In this document: positions 15,850 through 24,470 of the stretch, one piece after another | Numbering within the stretch: position 1 is the first letter of the stretch | Layout: every line of letters begins with the position of its first letter | NCBI GenBank assembly: GCA_038329845.1 | Contig: JBBQNJ010000035.1 | Span: 1-45,894, forward strand | Direction of reading: 5' to 3' | DNA from: JBBQNJ01 sp038329845 | Lineage (GTDB): Bacteria; Planctomycetota; Phycisphaerae; Tepidisphaerales; Tepidisphaeraceae | DNA length: 45,894 nt | Translations under genes and position numbers: made by a program | Notes under the pieces: generated by a model | Told to the model about the DNA's origin: nothing | Database searches by the model: none | Seen by the model: only the letters and a program-made list of their open reading frames with translations

Positions 15850-18162
15850 ATGGTTGGCAAGACACTGATGGGAACTCTGTTGTGCCTGGTGATCGTGGCA
15901 TCCGCCAGGGCGGAGACGAAAGTGGCATTCGACGACAAGGGGTTGTCCTCGATCCAGGTGAACGGCGTTGAAAAACTGGTCGGCGGGACGCCAAAAATAT
16001 GGCGCATTCGCTCGGAAAGCGGTAAGGAGCTTTCCAACAAGGTGATCGATTTATCGTTCGACCCGGCCAGCAAGACGCTAACCCAGAAGTTCGATTGGGG
16101 GTCGGTGGTCGTGGCGTATGAACCGCTGCCCCAAGGCGTGCGCCTCTCGACCACCGTGACCAACAGCGGCACTGAAACCATCGACGAGGTCGGCGTCGCC
16201 ATGGCCACGGTAGCCGACCTTGGCGAGGGCAGCAGGATAGGCCATGCGGCGTTCGGGGTCGAAGGCCCCGGGCTGGTGACCGCCGGCGGTGCCGATGGCG
16301 CGATCGTCTGGGCGAGCGAATCCAGCGACAAACCGCTGACGATCGACCTGAGCAAAGGCCAAGACAGCCGCACCAAGGCGCCGCTGATCAGTGCGCGAGC
16401 GATGATGGGCGGCGGACGGATCATCCTGCATGACGTGACCGCGGCGCGCCCCATCAAGCCGGGTGAGAGCGAAGCATTCACGGTGGCCCTTCGGCTAGGC
16501 CCCGCCGGGGCCGATCCGATCGAGCTGGCGGGCGACTTCATCGACGCCTATCGCAAAGCGCATCCGATGGAACTGCAATGGCCCGATCGGCGCCCGATTC
16601 TCCGGCTGTTTTTCGGAGGCGGTCTGCCCAAGGATCAGGCCAATGCCAATCTGAAGAACCCCGACGCAGTGCAACCCCCGGCACCGGACCCCAAGTTTCA
16701 AGCTCAACTCCTCAACCGGATGCGAGACACGGTGAAAGCCGCCAAGGCTTCCAATGCCCAGGGCGTGATCCTGTGGGATCCGGAGGGAGGCACCTATCCG
16801 CACGCGATCACGTACATCGGCGACCCGCGGATGATTCGCCTGCTCAACCCGCAGATGGACCTGGTGCTCGATGAGGCCGTGAAGATCCTCCAGGACGGCG
16901 GACTGAAAGTCGGCATGACGCTTCGCCCGCCGATCCTGGCGTACAGCGAGCAGAAGGACTCGGCCACGCAGGGCCATTCGACGCATCCCGACCCGCTGGC
17001 GAACCTGGACGCGAAGATCAAGTATGTCCGCGACCGGTGGAATCTTCGCATCATTTACGTGGACACCAACTTCTACTGGAAACCTTATGGCCCGGAGAAG
17101 AAGTGGCAATCCGGCCAGCTTCCTCCGCAATTATGGAAAACATTGCAGGAGAAGTATCCCGATACGCTGTTTATCCCAGAATTCGGCAGTCCACTGGATT
17201 ATGCATACACGGCCCCCTATGGCGAGGCCGACATGGGCAACTATGCAACGCCGGGGCTGGTGCGGGCGATCTGGCCGGAGTCGTTCCGGGTACTCGTGAT
17301 CGAAGACGCCGATCCGTACGACAATTATGAGCGGTTCGTGCGCGCTGTGATGGATCGCAACTGTCTGATGACCTACGCCTTCAGCCCCACGGCGTTCAAT
17401 CTCGTCGCCATGACGCGGATCTACCGCGAGGCCGACCTTCGCAAGGCGCCGCCGCCTGCCGGCGTGGCCAACGCCGACGCCGCCAAGCTGGTGGAGATGC
17501 TGAAGGATCCGGCGGTTATCACCCGTTTCGCCGCCGCCAACCAATTGCGCGAGAATCCCGACGCCTCGGCCGCCGCGGCGCTGCTGGCCAGCGCAACCGA
17601 TGAAAAGGAGGATTGGCTGGTGCGACGGGCTTCGCTGCGGGCATTGGCCAAGACGCCCAATCCTCCGGGGATCGAAGCGATGATCGGACTGCGGGCGGAC
17701 CGCAATCTTGGACTTTACGGCGCCGCCGGCGACGTCTTGACCGGCGCCGGCCCCGGCGCCATCGAGCCGATCCTGGCGAGGATTGAATCCCAGGCCACCA
17801 GTGCCGAGGGCGATCCCAAGGCGATCGAGCAGCTTGGCGACGTTCTGGTGGCTCTGAAGGCGAAAGAGCAGGCGCCGCGCATTGCCGAGGCGATTGCCAA
17901 GGTTCCCGAGTCGGCCCGCAACGCCATTCAGCGCAAGCGGGCGTTGATCGACATTGCCGGAAAATTGGGCAACGAGCAGGTCGCCCCGGCGTTGATCCAG
18001 ACCTTGAACAACCCCGCGTTGCGTAAGGACAGCGCTGCGGCGTTGGTCCGCCTGCATTCGGCCCCCGGCATCGCCCGCGTCAAGGCGATGCTCGAGGACG
18101 CCAAGAAATCGAACGACGCGGCGACCGTTGACGCCCTGAACCAGGCGCTTCGCGCGAAATAG
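15850..18162 (+). CDS. Secreted protein: glycosidase-like barrel plus HEAT-like repeats, unfamiliar family
   Basis: 770 residues with a signal peptide (LMGTLLCLVIVASARAE). Residues about 25-235 look like a beta-sandwich (galactose-mutarotase-like rhythm). Residues about 240-540 read as a TIM-barrel-like domain with GVILWDPEGGTYPH, LKVGMTLRPPIL, IIYVDTNFYW and YPDTLFIPEFGSP, the pattern of strand-end acidic residues seen in glycoside hydrolases. From about 543 to the end, helical repeats (VITRFAAANQLREN, WLVRRASLRALAKT, QVAPALIQTLNNPALRKDSA) resemble HEAT/PBS-lyase repeats. I cannot name a CAZy family. An AAGGAG ribosome site precedes the ATG and the gene follows the TIG-heparinase by 31 nt, so the two are probably cotranscribed. 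Confidence 0.7.
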   Translation: MVGKTLMGTLLCLVIVASARAETKVAFDDKGLSSIQVNGVEKLVGGTPKIWRIRSESGKELSNKVIDLSFDPASKTLTQKFDWGSVVVAYEPLPQGVRLSTTVTNSGTETIDEVGVAMATVADLGEGSRIGHAAFGVEGPGLVTAGGADGAIVWASESSDKPLTIDLSKGQDSRTKAPLISARAMMGGGRIILHDVTAARPIKPGESEAFTVALRLGPAGADPIELAGDFIDAYRKAHPMELQWPDRRPILRLFFGGGLPKDQANANLKNPDAVQPPAPDPKFQAQLLNRMRDTVKAAKASNAQGVILWDPEGGTYPHAITYIGDPRMIRLLNPQMDLVLDEAVKILQDGGLKVGMTLRPPILAYSEQKDSATQGHSTHPDPLANLDAKIKYVRDRWNLRIIYVDTNFYWKPYGPEKKWQSGQLPPQLWKTLQEKYPDTLFIPEFGSPLDYAYTAPYGEADMGNYATPGLVRAIWPESFRVLVIEDADPYDNYERFVRAVMDRNCLMTYAFSPTAFNLVAMTRIYREADLRKAPPPAGVANADAAKLVEMLKDPAVITRFAAANQLRENPDASAAAALLASATDEKEDWLVRRASLRALAKTPNPPGIEAMIGLRADRNLGLYGAAGDVLTGAGPGAIEPILARIESQATSAEGDPKAIEQLGDVLVALKAKEQAPRIAEAIAKVPESARNAIQRKRALIDIAGKLGNEQVAPALIQTLNNPALRKDSAAALVRLHSAPGIARVKAMLEDAKKSNDAATVDALNQALRAK

Positions 18163-18192
18163 GCTCGGGATCAGGCATTGACGACGCCCGCC

Positions 18193-18219
18193 CTCGCCTT
18201 TGCGAGAGCCGGTTTTTAT
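18193..18219 (+). terminator. Probable intrinsic terminator
   Basis: CTCGC (18193-18197), loop CTTT and GCGAG (18202-18206), extendable by GC/GC with one mismatch, are followed a few bases later by GGTTTTTATT. It fits the end of the heparinase-barrel transcript. Confidence 0.5.
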
Positions 18220-18383
18220 TGGCGCCGACGAGGAAATTAGACCCCACCGCCGAGTACCCACCCCATCGTTTACGAGCCGGATCGTCAGCGACGGGGCAAC
18301 TCTTGATCGGATTTTTACAGGGGGTGTTCGGATTGCAGTTGGCGGGGCTATGATGGGGGAAGAGGATTCACCGGAGGACTGAT

Positions 18384-19649
18384 ATGCAATGTTTGGAGAT
18401 CGGTCGCAGGTGCCGTCGTCCGATGCGGCACGCAGTATGCCGGGTCGGGATGAGGCTGGGAGTGATAGGGGCGATCTTGGTGTTGGGCCAGGCGATGTGG
18501 GCTGGCGATTTACAGGCCGGGGCCAAGGCTGAGGCGGGGGCCGAGGCGGGGCCGGTGGTGATGAAACTGCATACCTTGAAGGACAAGGGAATGGGGGATA
18601 TGGATTCACACACCATCTTGGCGCCGAAGGGGTGGAAGGTGGAAGGCGGGGCATGGTGGCCGGCGGCGGAGTATTTCAATATTTTGCCGAGTCAGCAGAT
18701 CACGGTGACGGCACCCGATGGGCGGATGGTGGTCATCGGCCCGAGCCTGGGGGCTACGGATTTTCGCCCGTCGCAGATGGCGGTGATGCAGTTGGGTGCC
18801 CGTCGGGCCGCCGAGGGGAGTGCGGACAACGGGAATCCAGTGATCCACATGCCCAACAATTTGGAGGAGTGGAAAAGTTTCTTGTTGGAGAAGGCGTTTA
18901 AGAAGAACTTTCCGACCGCCACCGATTTCAAAATGGAGCAGGTGGTGGTGATTCCGGAATTGACGGCGATGCTGAAGAAGCAGATGGAACCGGTGCTGCG
19001 TCAGCAGGAGATGGCCAATCAGCAGTCGCGGATGATGGGGACGGGAATTCACAGCTTTGCCGATGGCGCGGTGTTGAGCGGAACGTGCTTTTATGAAGCG
19101 GACGGGAAGAACTGGGAGCATTTGATTGTGTTCGGGACGACCCAACTGGGGATGGATACCGAGGTCGGCCGGCAGTTGTGGTGGGGAATTGAACCGAGTG
19201 TTTCCTATCGAGCCGAAGCAGGGCAGCTCGAAGCCAACATGCCGTTGCTGATGGCGATCGCCAATTCGGTGCGAATGACTCCGAAGTGGCAGGCGATGAA
19301 GGCGGATCATATAGCGAAAATGAATCGGATCGCGGCGAAGGGGGCGGCGGATCGCAGCCGGATCATTGCCAATTCCAATCGAGAGATCAGCAAGATGATC
19401 AATGATGGATGGCGGGATCGGCAGGCATCGATGGATCGAACGCAAAAGCAGGTGATCAATGCCATTCGAGGAGTGGACGATTACGCGGTACCGGGCAGCA
19501 GCGATGTGGTGCAGTTGCCAAACACCTATAACCATGTCTACAGCAACGGTAGTGGCGATTATTTGATGACCAATGACTCGCTTTACAATCCAAATACGGA
19601 CAAAGCGATCAATAACCGCACCTGGACAACGATGGAACCCACGAAGTGA
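18384..19649 (+). CDS. Secreted protein of unknown function
   Basis: 421 residues. GGAGG lies 8 nt before the ATG; an alternative ATG at residue 23 directly precedes the hydrophobic signal (MRLGVIGAILVLGQAMWA). After an Ala/Gly/Glu-rich linker, a globular part contains ILAPKGWKVEGGAWWPAAEYF, LPSQQITVTAPDGRMVV and LEANMPLLMAIANSV. A charged helical section (RIAAKGAADRSRIIANSNRE) leads to a conserved-looking tail with VDDYAVPGSSDVVQLPNTYN and GDYLMTNDSLYNPN. I recall similar tails in uncharacterised proteins of other phyla, but no function is known to me. Monocistronic by spacing. Probably periplasmic or surface located. Confidence 0.7.
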   Translation: MQCLEIGRRCRRPMRHAVCRVGMRLGVIGAILVLGQAMWAGDLQAGAKAEAGAEAGPVVMKLHTLKDKGMGDMDSHTILAPKGWKVEGGAWWPAAEYFNILPSQQITVTAPDGRMVVIGPSLGATDFRPSQMAVMQLGARRAAEGSADNGNPVIHMPNNLEEWKSFLLEKAFKKNFPTATDFKMEQVVVIPELTAMLKKQMEPVLRQQEMANQQSRMMGTGIHSFADGAVLSGTCFYEADGKNWEHLIVFGTTQLGMDTEVGRQLWWGIEPSVSYRAEAGQLEANMPLLMAIANSVRMTPKWQAMKADHIAKMNRIAAKGAADRSRIIANSNREISKMINDGWRDRQASMDRTQKQVINAIRGVDDYAVPGSSDVVQLPNTYNHVYSNGSGDYLMTNDSLYNPNTDKAINNRTWTTMEPTK

Positions 19650-19765
19650 GACGATCTGATTTGCCACCGATCTTTCCGGCCGCTGGGGTTCTGTAGCCGC
19701 CGGATACGGCGTAACGAAGGGTGGGCGATTCCTCCGTCTTCGTGGCGATCAGGATTTTTCACTGA

Positions 19766-19793
19766 TTGCAACGATCGACGCTTCGTTTAAGAT
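19766..19793 (+). promoter_or_regulatory. Probable promoter of the coiled-coil lipoprotein gene
   Basis: TTGCAA (19766-19771), 16 bp, then TAAGAT (19788-19793) lie about 58 bp before the start codon in an otherwise gene-free 202-bp spacer. The call is by resemblance to sigma-70 elements only. Confidence 0.5.
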
Positions 19794-19851
19794 AGATGGG
19801 CGCGTACGATTGGGTGCGCACATACACGCTATTTTAGCGAAGGAGTTTTTC

Positions 19852-20424
19852 ATGTTGAGCCGAACCGTTCTTATTGCATCGCTGGCGCTCGGGCTAATGG
19901 GCTGCGCCAATCAGAGGGACCAGGATGCGCTGAAGGATGCGCGGGTGCAGAATGATCAGTTGTCGCAGCAGGTGGCTGATCTGAAAAAAGCCGAGACCCA
20001 GCGCGACGAGTACAAGACGCAGACCGATGAGTTGACCGCCAAGCTCGCCGATGCGCAGACTAAGGGTGATAAGGTCGCCGACGATGTGAAAAAGTCGCAA
20101 TCGTCGCTGGACAAAGCCCAGGCCGAGCTGGCCAAGGCGCGGATGAACCTCACCGCCGCCGATCAGCAGGCGGCGCAGCTCAAGACGGTGCAGGCGAGCT
20201 TGAACACGGCCGAAGCGAAGAACAGCGAAGCGCAGAAGGCGCTGGGCGAATTGAAGTCGGCCCAGCAGAAGTTGCAGGATCAGGTCAAAGCGTTGTCGCA
20301 GGAGAAGACCGCCCTGGACAAGAAGGTATCGGAGCTGAGCAAGGCGCTCGATGACGCCAAGAAGGCGGCGGCGGCGAAAAAGTCGGCACCATCGACGATG
20401 CCGGCCACGCCGATGATCCCCTGA
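19852..20424 (+). CDS. Coiled-coil lipoprotein
   Basis: 190 residues. The signal peptide ends in a lipobox, LGLMGC, so Cys is expected to be lipidated. Almost all the rest is one long coiled coil rich in Gln, Lys, Asp and Ala, with leucines at heptad spacing, ending in a low-complexity AAAAKKSAPSTMPATPMIP. The start at 19852 has AAGGAG with a 7-nt gap; an upstream in-frame start would spoil the signal peptide. Such lipoproteins can act as spacers between membrane and wall (Lpp- or TolB-associated roles have been suggested for others), but no specific function can be assigned. Confidence 0.8.
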   Translation: MLSRTVLIASLALGLMGCANQRDQDALKDARVQNDQLSQQVADLKKAETQRDEYKTQTDELTAKLADAQTKGDKVADDVKKSQSSLDKAQAELAKARMNLTAADQQAAQLKTVQASLNTAEAKNSEAQKALGELKSAQQKLQDQVKALSQEKTALDKKVSELSKALDDAKKAAAAKKSAPSTMPATPMIP

Positions 20425-20495
20425 CCGATCACCGATCGACAGGCAAAGTCCCCGGGGCGCGTCCAAGGGCGCGCCCCTCTTGTTTGAGTGTGACA

Positions 20496-21434
20496 GTGAG
20501 CCAACTCGATCTCATTTTCGCCGGCAGCGGAGCATTCGGTCTGCCGACGCTGGCGGCGCTGCTCGAGGCCCAGCATCGGGTCACGCTCGTCATCAGCCAG
20601 CCGGATCATCCGGCCGGGCGAGGCAGAAAAATCACGCCCACGCCGGTCGCCGCCTGGGCCTTAAATCGCGGATTGAAACTGCTGCGCAGCGACGATCTCA
20701 ACGGCGAATCCCTGCCGTTGGCCGATGCGATGATCGTCATCGCGTTTGGCCAGAAGATTTCCGCGGCGGCGGCGGATCGTCCGCGGCTGGGAAGCATGAA
20801 CCTGCACGCCTCACTGCTGCCGCGTTGGCGCGGGGCGGCACCGATCCATCGCGCGATCCTGGCAGGCGATACCCAGACCGGCAACTCGGTGATTCGCCTC
20901 GCCGAACGCATGGATGCCGGGGCGATCCTGGCGCAGTCCCGCGTTGCCATCGGCGAGATCGAGACCGCCGGGGAACTGCACGACCGCCTGGCAACCGATG
21001 GCGCTGGGCTGATCCTGCAGACGCTGGATCGGTTGGCCGATGGGACCGCCTCGCCGCAAGAGCAAGATCACGCAGCGGCAACACGGGCGGCGAAGCTGTC
21101 GCGCCCGGAATCGCGGCTCGATTTTTCGCATCCCTGCGCCCAACTGGCCCGCCAGATTCGCGCGATGCACCCGTGGCCGGGGTGCCGCGTGCGCCTGCTC
21201 GATGCGGCGGGCGACGGGCTGTCGCGGCTGACGCTGGTGCGCGCCCGCGCCTGCGACGGCGAGGGCGAACGCTGGGGCGGCGGGGAGATCATGCTGAGCG
21301 GCGCTGTCGCTGCCGCGGATGGCGGGGTCGAAATCCTGGAACTGCAGCCGGAATCCGGGCGGGTCATGTCGCTGGAGGAGTTTCGCCGCGGCCATCGCTG
21401 GACGCCGGGGTTGCGACTGGAGTCGATCCAATGA
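20496..21434 (+). CDS. fmt: Methionyl-tRNA formyltransferase
   Basis: 312 residues. Fmt adds a formyl group from 10-formyl-tetrahydrofolate to Met-tRNAi. The hallmark is SMNLHASLLPRWRGAAPIHR followed by AILAGDTQTGNSVIRL, containing the catalytic Asn, His and Asp and the SLLPxxRG loop. QPDHPAGRGRKITPTPV near the N-terminus and a smaller C-terminal OB-like domain are as expected. The start is uncertain: GTG at 20496 (MSQLDLIFAGSG) fits the family, with GTG at 20490 and TTG at 20484 possible and no clear ribosome site. The stop overlaps the rsmB ATG by 4 nt, the usual bacterial fmt-rsmB pairing. Confidence 0.92.
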   Translation: MSQLDLIFAGSGAFGLPTLAALLEAQHRVTLVISQPDHPAGRGRKITPTPVAAWALNRGLKLLRSDDLNGESLPLADAMIVIAFGQKISAAAADRPRLGSMNLHASLLPRWRGAAPIHRAILAGDTQTGNSVIRLAERMDAGAILAQSRVAIGEIETAGELHDRLATDGAGLILQTLDRLADGTASPQEQDHAAATRAAKLSRPESRLDFSHPCAQLARQIRAMHPWPGCRVRLLDAAGDGLSRLTLVRARACDGEGERWGGGEIMLSGAVAAADGGVEILELQPESGRVMSLEEFRRGHRWTPGLRLESIQ

Positions 21435-22819
21435 ACGCCCGCGACTTGGCGTTGTTGGAGCTGGATCGACGAGATCTGCCCGGCTGGCCGAGCGGCCTGA
21501 CCGCCGGGGGACGTGCCGGGGAACGCGCCGGGGAGCGTGCCGGGGAACGCGCCGGCGACCGCGCCGGGGAACGCGCCGGGGAACGCGCCGGGGAACGTGT
21601 CGGCAGCGCCCCCGAGCCGGACCCGCGCGATCGGGCATTGGCCGAGCAGATTATCGTCGGGACGATCAAAAACCTGCTGCCGCTGCGGCATCTCACCAGC
21701 GCCTTATCCGGCCGCGCGCCCAAGAGCATCGACCCGCTGGTACAGAAAATCCTGGCGATCGGCCTGTATCAACTGAAGTTTCTCGACCGCATTCCACCCA
21801 GTGCCGCGGTGAACGAGGCGGTCGAGCAATGCAAGCGGTTCGGCCGCGCCAGGGCAAGCGGGTTCGTCAACGCGGTGCTGCGGAAGGCCGCCCGCGGCGA
21901 AGCGCCGCGGGAATCCGATCCGGCGGACGATCCGCGCGAGTTTGCCCGCATCGTTCTCGGTCATCCGCCGGAATTGTTCGACCGTTTGTGCGGCCTGACC
22001 GATGTGACGACCGCACTGGCGATCTGCCGGCACAACAACTCGCAGCCGCCGGTCATCGTGCGCCTGTTCCCCGGCGCCGTTCCCGAGGCTTTGGAGGCCG
22101 AGGGGATCACAATCACCGCCCACGGTTCGGCGGGAATGTATGTCGCGAATCCCGCACCGCGGGCCTGGCTGGCCGAACTGTCGGCGCGCCGAATCGCGCA
22201 GGCGCAGGATCCCACATCCGCCGCCGTGGCAGATTGGTGCCAGATCGCGCCCGGTATGGCCGTGCTGGATCGCTGTGCCGGGATGGGCACCAAGGCGGTG
22301 CAACTGCTCGAGAAAGTCACCGAGACCGGTCGGGTGGTGGCGATCGAGCCCAATGCGGCTAGATGCCGGGCGCTTCGCCGCGCCGCCGATGCCGGCGGGT
22401 TCTCGAACCTCGCTATTGCCGCCGTGGGAATGCTCGGCGACGCCGCCGATGCCATGCCGCCCGACGGTTTCGACCGCGTTCTGGTCGACGCCCCGTGCGG
22501 CAATAGTGGCGTTCTCGCCCGCCGGCCCGAGGCGAGATTCCGCCAGGATCATTCCGCCTTGCGATCGCTGTCGCACTTGCAGGATCGCATCCTCGACGAC
22601 ACCGCCGGACATGTCCGCCGCGGTGGATTACTCATCTACAGCACATGCAGCCTCTGGCCGGAGGAGAACTCGCAGCGCGTCGAATCGTTTCTGCAGCGCC
22701 ACCCCGTCTACTCGCTCATTCGACAGCGCCTAACTCTTCCCGGCGACCTCGACGCCCCCGCCGACCCGTCGCGCTACCACGACGGCGGCTATGTTGCGGT
22801 GCTGCGGCGCGATGAGTGA
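21431..22819 (+). CDS. rsmB: 16S rRNA m5C967 methyltransferase
   Basis: 462 residues. The N-terminal NusB-like domain (DRALAEQIIVGTIKN, LQILAIGLYQLKFLDRIPP-like helices, AVNEAVEQCKRFG, GFVNAVLRKA) is followed by a Rossmann methyltransferase domain with VLDRCAGMGTKAVQL for SAM binding, VDAPCGNSGVLARRPEARF and YSTCSLWPEEN. The two cysteines in PCGNSG and STCS are the catalytic pair of the RsmB/NSUN type. Residues about 27-58 are an unusual insert of GERA tetrapeptides (12-bp DNA repeat) between the first helix and the rest of the NusB domain. Translation is coupled to fmt through ATGA. Confidence 0.92.
   Translation: MNARDLALLELDRRDLPGWPSGLTAGGRAGERAGERAGERAGDRAGERAGERAGERVGSAPEPDPRDRALAEQIIVGTIKNLLPLRHLTSALSGRAPKSIDPLVQKILAIGLYQLKFLDRIPPSAAVNEAVEQCKRFGRARASGFVNAVLRKAARGEAPRESDPADDPREFARIVLGHPPELFDRLCGLTDVTTALAICRHNNSQPPVIVRLFPGAVPEALEAEGITITAHGSAGMYVANPAPRAWLAELSARRIAQAQDPTSAAVADWCQIAPGMAVLDRCAGMGTKAVQLLEKVTETGRVVAIEPNAARCRALRRAADAGGFSNLAIAAVGMLGDAADAMPPDGFDRVLVDAPCGNSGVLARRPEARFRQDHSALRSLSHLQDRILDDTAGHVRRGGLLIYSTCSLWPEENSQRVESFLQRHPVYSLIRQRLTLPGDLDAPADPSRYHDGGYVAVLRRDE
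21509..21604 (+). repeat. 12-bp tandem repeat inside rsmB
   Basis: About eight copies of a 12-bp unit (consensus ACGCGCCGGGGA, with single-base variants) encode repeated A-G-E-R. The reading frame is kept because the unit is a multiple of three. Confidence 0.9.
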
Positions 22820-23007
22820 GGGTTCTTCGCCGTGATCGGCGAGCGATCTTCGGCTTATTACAGGACACTTGCAAAACGTCGCTTCAGACGCCGAGAACAT
22901 TTTGGAATGCTCAGGAAATCAAGTGTTGCAAAGCCGCGAGACGGTCATTTTGCAAAACTCTAGTTATTACGTAAGGGGATCGCACCGCCGTCGCGGATCC
23001 AGCCTCG
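22820..23007. other. Convergent spacer with TTGCAAAA motifs
   Basis: This 188-bp stretch between rsmB and the sulfatase gene is AT-richer than average. It contains CTTGCAAAACG (about 22869), GTTGCAAAGC (about 22924) and the palindrome TTTTGCAAAA (about 22950). No gene or clear terminator is seen. The spaced motif suggests either a dispersed repeat or binding sites. Confidence 0.35.
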
Positions 23008-24447
23008 TCATGGGCGCTGGCGATTCGGATCGGGATACCCCAGTGCCGCCGGCGCGCGGTTGGCGCAAGGGGACAACGTCGCCGGGTCATAGTTTTCCCC
23101 GGCGGCCGCGGCGATGCGCGCCATCGACCGGCGAAACGGTTCGAGCAGGCGGAAATCGCCGGATAAATCCCGACATTCGTTCGGGTCGGCCGACAGGTCG
23201 AACAACTGCTCCTCGTGGGTCTTGGTGAACCAGATGTACTTGTGCGGGCCGCGAACCAGGTATCGGTTGGCGGCCTGGGTCTGGCACACACCATGCAACT
23301 CATCGCGCACCCCCGGTGCCTCGCCGCGCATCACCGGCAGCAGCGATCGACCATCCAGGCCCTCGGGGATTTTCGCACCGGCCAGATCGAGAAGGGTCGG
23401 CATCACATCTTCCCAGCCGCACAGGGCATCGCACGATCCCCGCGGCGCCTCGACATTTCGCCCGGTGATGAACAGCGGCACATGGGCCGACGATTCATAG
23501 GGCAGCGACTTTCGGAACAGGTGATGATCGCCCAGCATCTCGCCGTGGTCGGAGCTGAAGACGATCCACGTCGGCTCGGCGGCGCGGGGATTAGTGTACT
23601 CGAAAAACTGATCGATCAGGTAGTTGATCCGGTCGTCGATGTGATTGATCAATCCATAGTAGCCGGCGATGGCATCATGGATTTCCGCCGGGTCGAACGG
23701 CCCGGCGGGCGCATCGCCGGGCACGCCCTTTCGCGGCGGCGTCGTGGGCGCCCACTCGCCGATCGTGGGACATAAATCGTCGCGGCGGGCGTAGCGATCC
23801 CAGTATGCCTGCGGCGGGATCAGCGGCGGATGCGGCGCGACAAAACTCACATGCATGAACCAGGGCGATGTCGGATCGCGCTGGACGTGGAAAAACCTCG
23901 CCGCCTGTTCGGCGACCCAGCTCGTGTGATGCAGTTCCTCGCTCGCCGTCCAGGGCCGCCCGACGCGACCGTTTCCGTTGATCCCGTGGGAATTGGAGTG
24001 ATGCGAAAACCCGCGTTCGATCAGCCAGGTTCGATAGTCGTTTTGCGACTGGTGGGGCGATGTGGGCCGATGATTGGCCGAATCGCTCAGGACCATGTGA
24101 TCGAATCCGAAGCGTTTGCGCTGCGGATGCAGGTGCAGCTTGCCGACGAGCTGCGTCTGATATCCCGCGGCCCCCAGGCACCCCGGCAGAGTGTGCGCGG
24201 GGTTGAACTCCCGCCCGTCGCGGTAGCCGCGCATCTGGTGAGTGTCGGGATGCAGGCCGCTGATCAGGGTTCGTCGGGCGGGGATGCAGACCGGGCAGGT
24301 GATGTAGCAGCGGGAGAAGTTGGTCCCCGACGCCGCCAACGCGTCGAGATTGGGCGTGCGCAGGATGGGGTTGCCGTTGATCCCCAGCGCCGAATAACGC
24401 TGCTGGTCGGTGGTGATCAGAAGGATATTGGGTTGCCGCTCGGCCAT
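23008..24447 (-). CDS. Type I sulfatase
   Basis: 479 residues. The sulfatase signature CPVCIPARRTLISG carries C54-I-P-A-R58, where the cysteine is converted to formylglycine by a maturase. Metal-binding residues are visible in NILLITTDQQR (14-15) and FSSDHGEMLGDHHLFRK. Substrates are usually sulfate esters of carbohydrates. No signal peptide precedes the ATG I chose at 24447 (MAERQPNILLIT), which is where members without a leader begin; a TTG extension is possible. It is the last gene of a likely minus-strand operon with a glycosidase, HAD enzyme and His-rich membrane protein (24- and 16-nt gaps), which suggests work on a sulfated glycan. No maturase gene is in the window. Confidence 0.9.
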   Translation of the reverse strand: MAERQPNILLITTDQQRYSALGINGNPILRTPNLDALAASGTNFSRCYITCPVCIPARRTLISGLHPDTHQMRGYRDGREFNPAHTLPGCLGAAGYQTQLVGKLHLHPQRKRFGFDHMVLSDSANHRPTSPHQSQNDYRTWLIERGFSHHSNSHGINGNGRVGRPWTASEELHHTSWVAEQAARFFHVQRDPTSPWFMHVSFVAPHPPLIPPQAYWDRYARRDDLCPTIGEWAPTTPPRKGVPGDAPAGPFDPAEIHDAIAGYYGLINHIDDRINYLIDQFFEYTNPRAAEPTWIVFSSDHGEMLGDHHLFRKSLPYESSAHVPLFITGRNVEAPRGSCDALCGWEDVMPTLLDLAGAKIPEGLDGRSLLPVMRGEAPGVRDELHGVCQTQAANRYLVRGPHKYIWFTKTHEEQLFDLSADPNECRDLSGDFRLLEPFRRSMARIAAAAGENYDPATLSPCANRAPAALGYPDPNRQRP

Positions 24448-24470
24448 GAAGGTTCTCGAAAAAAAAGGTT

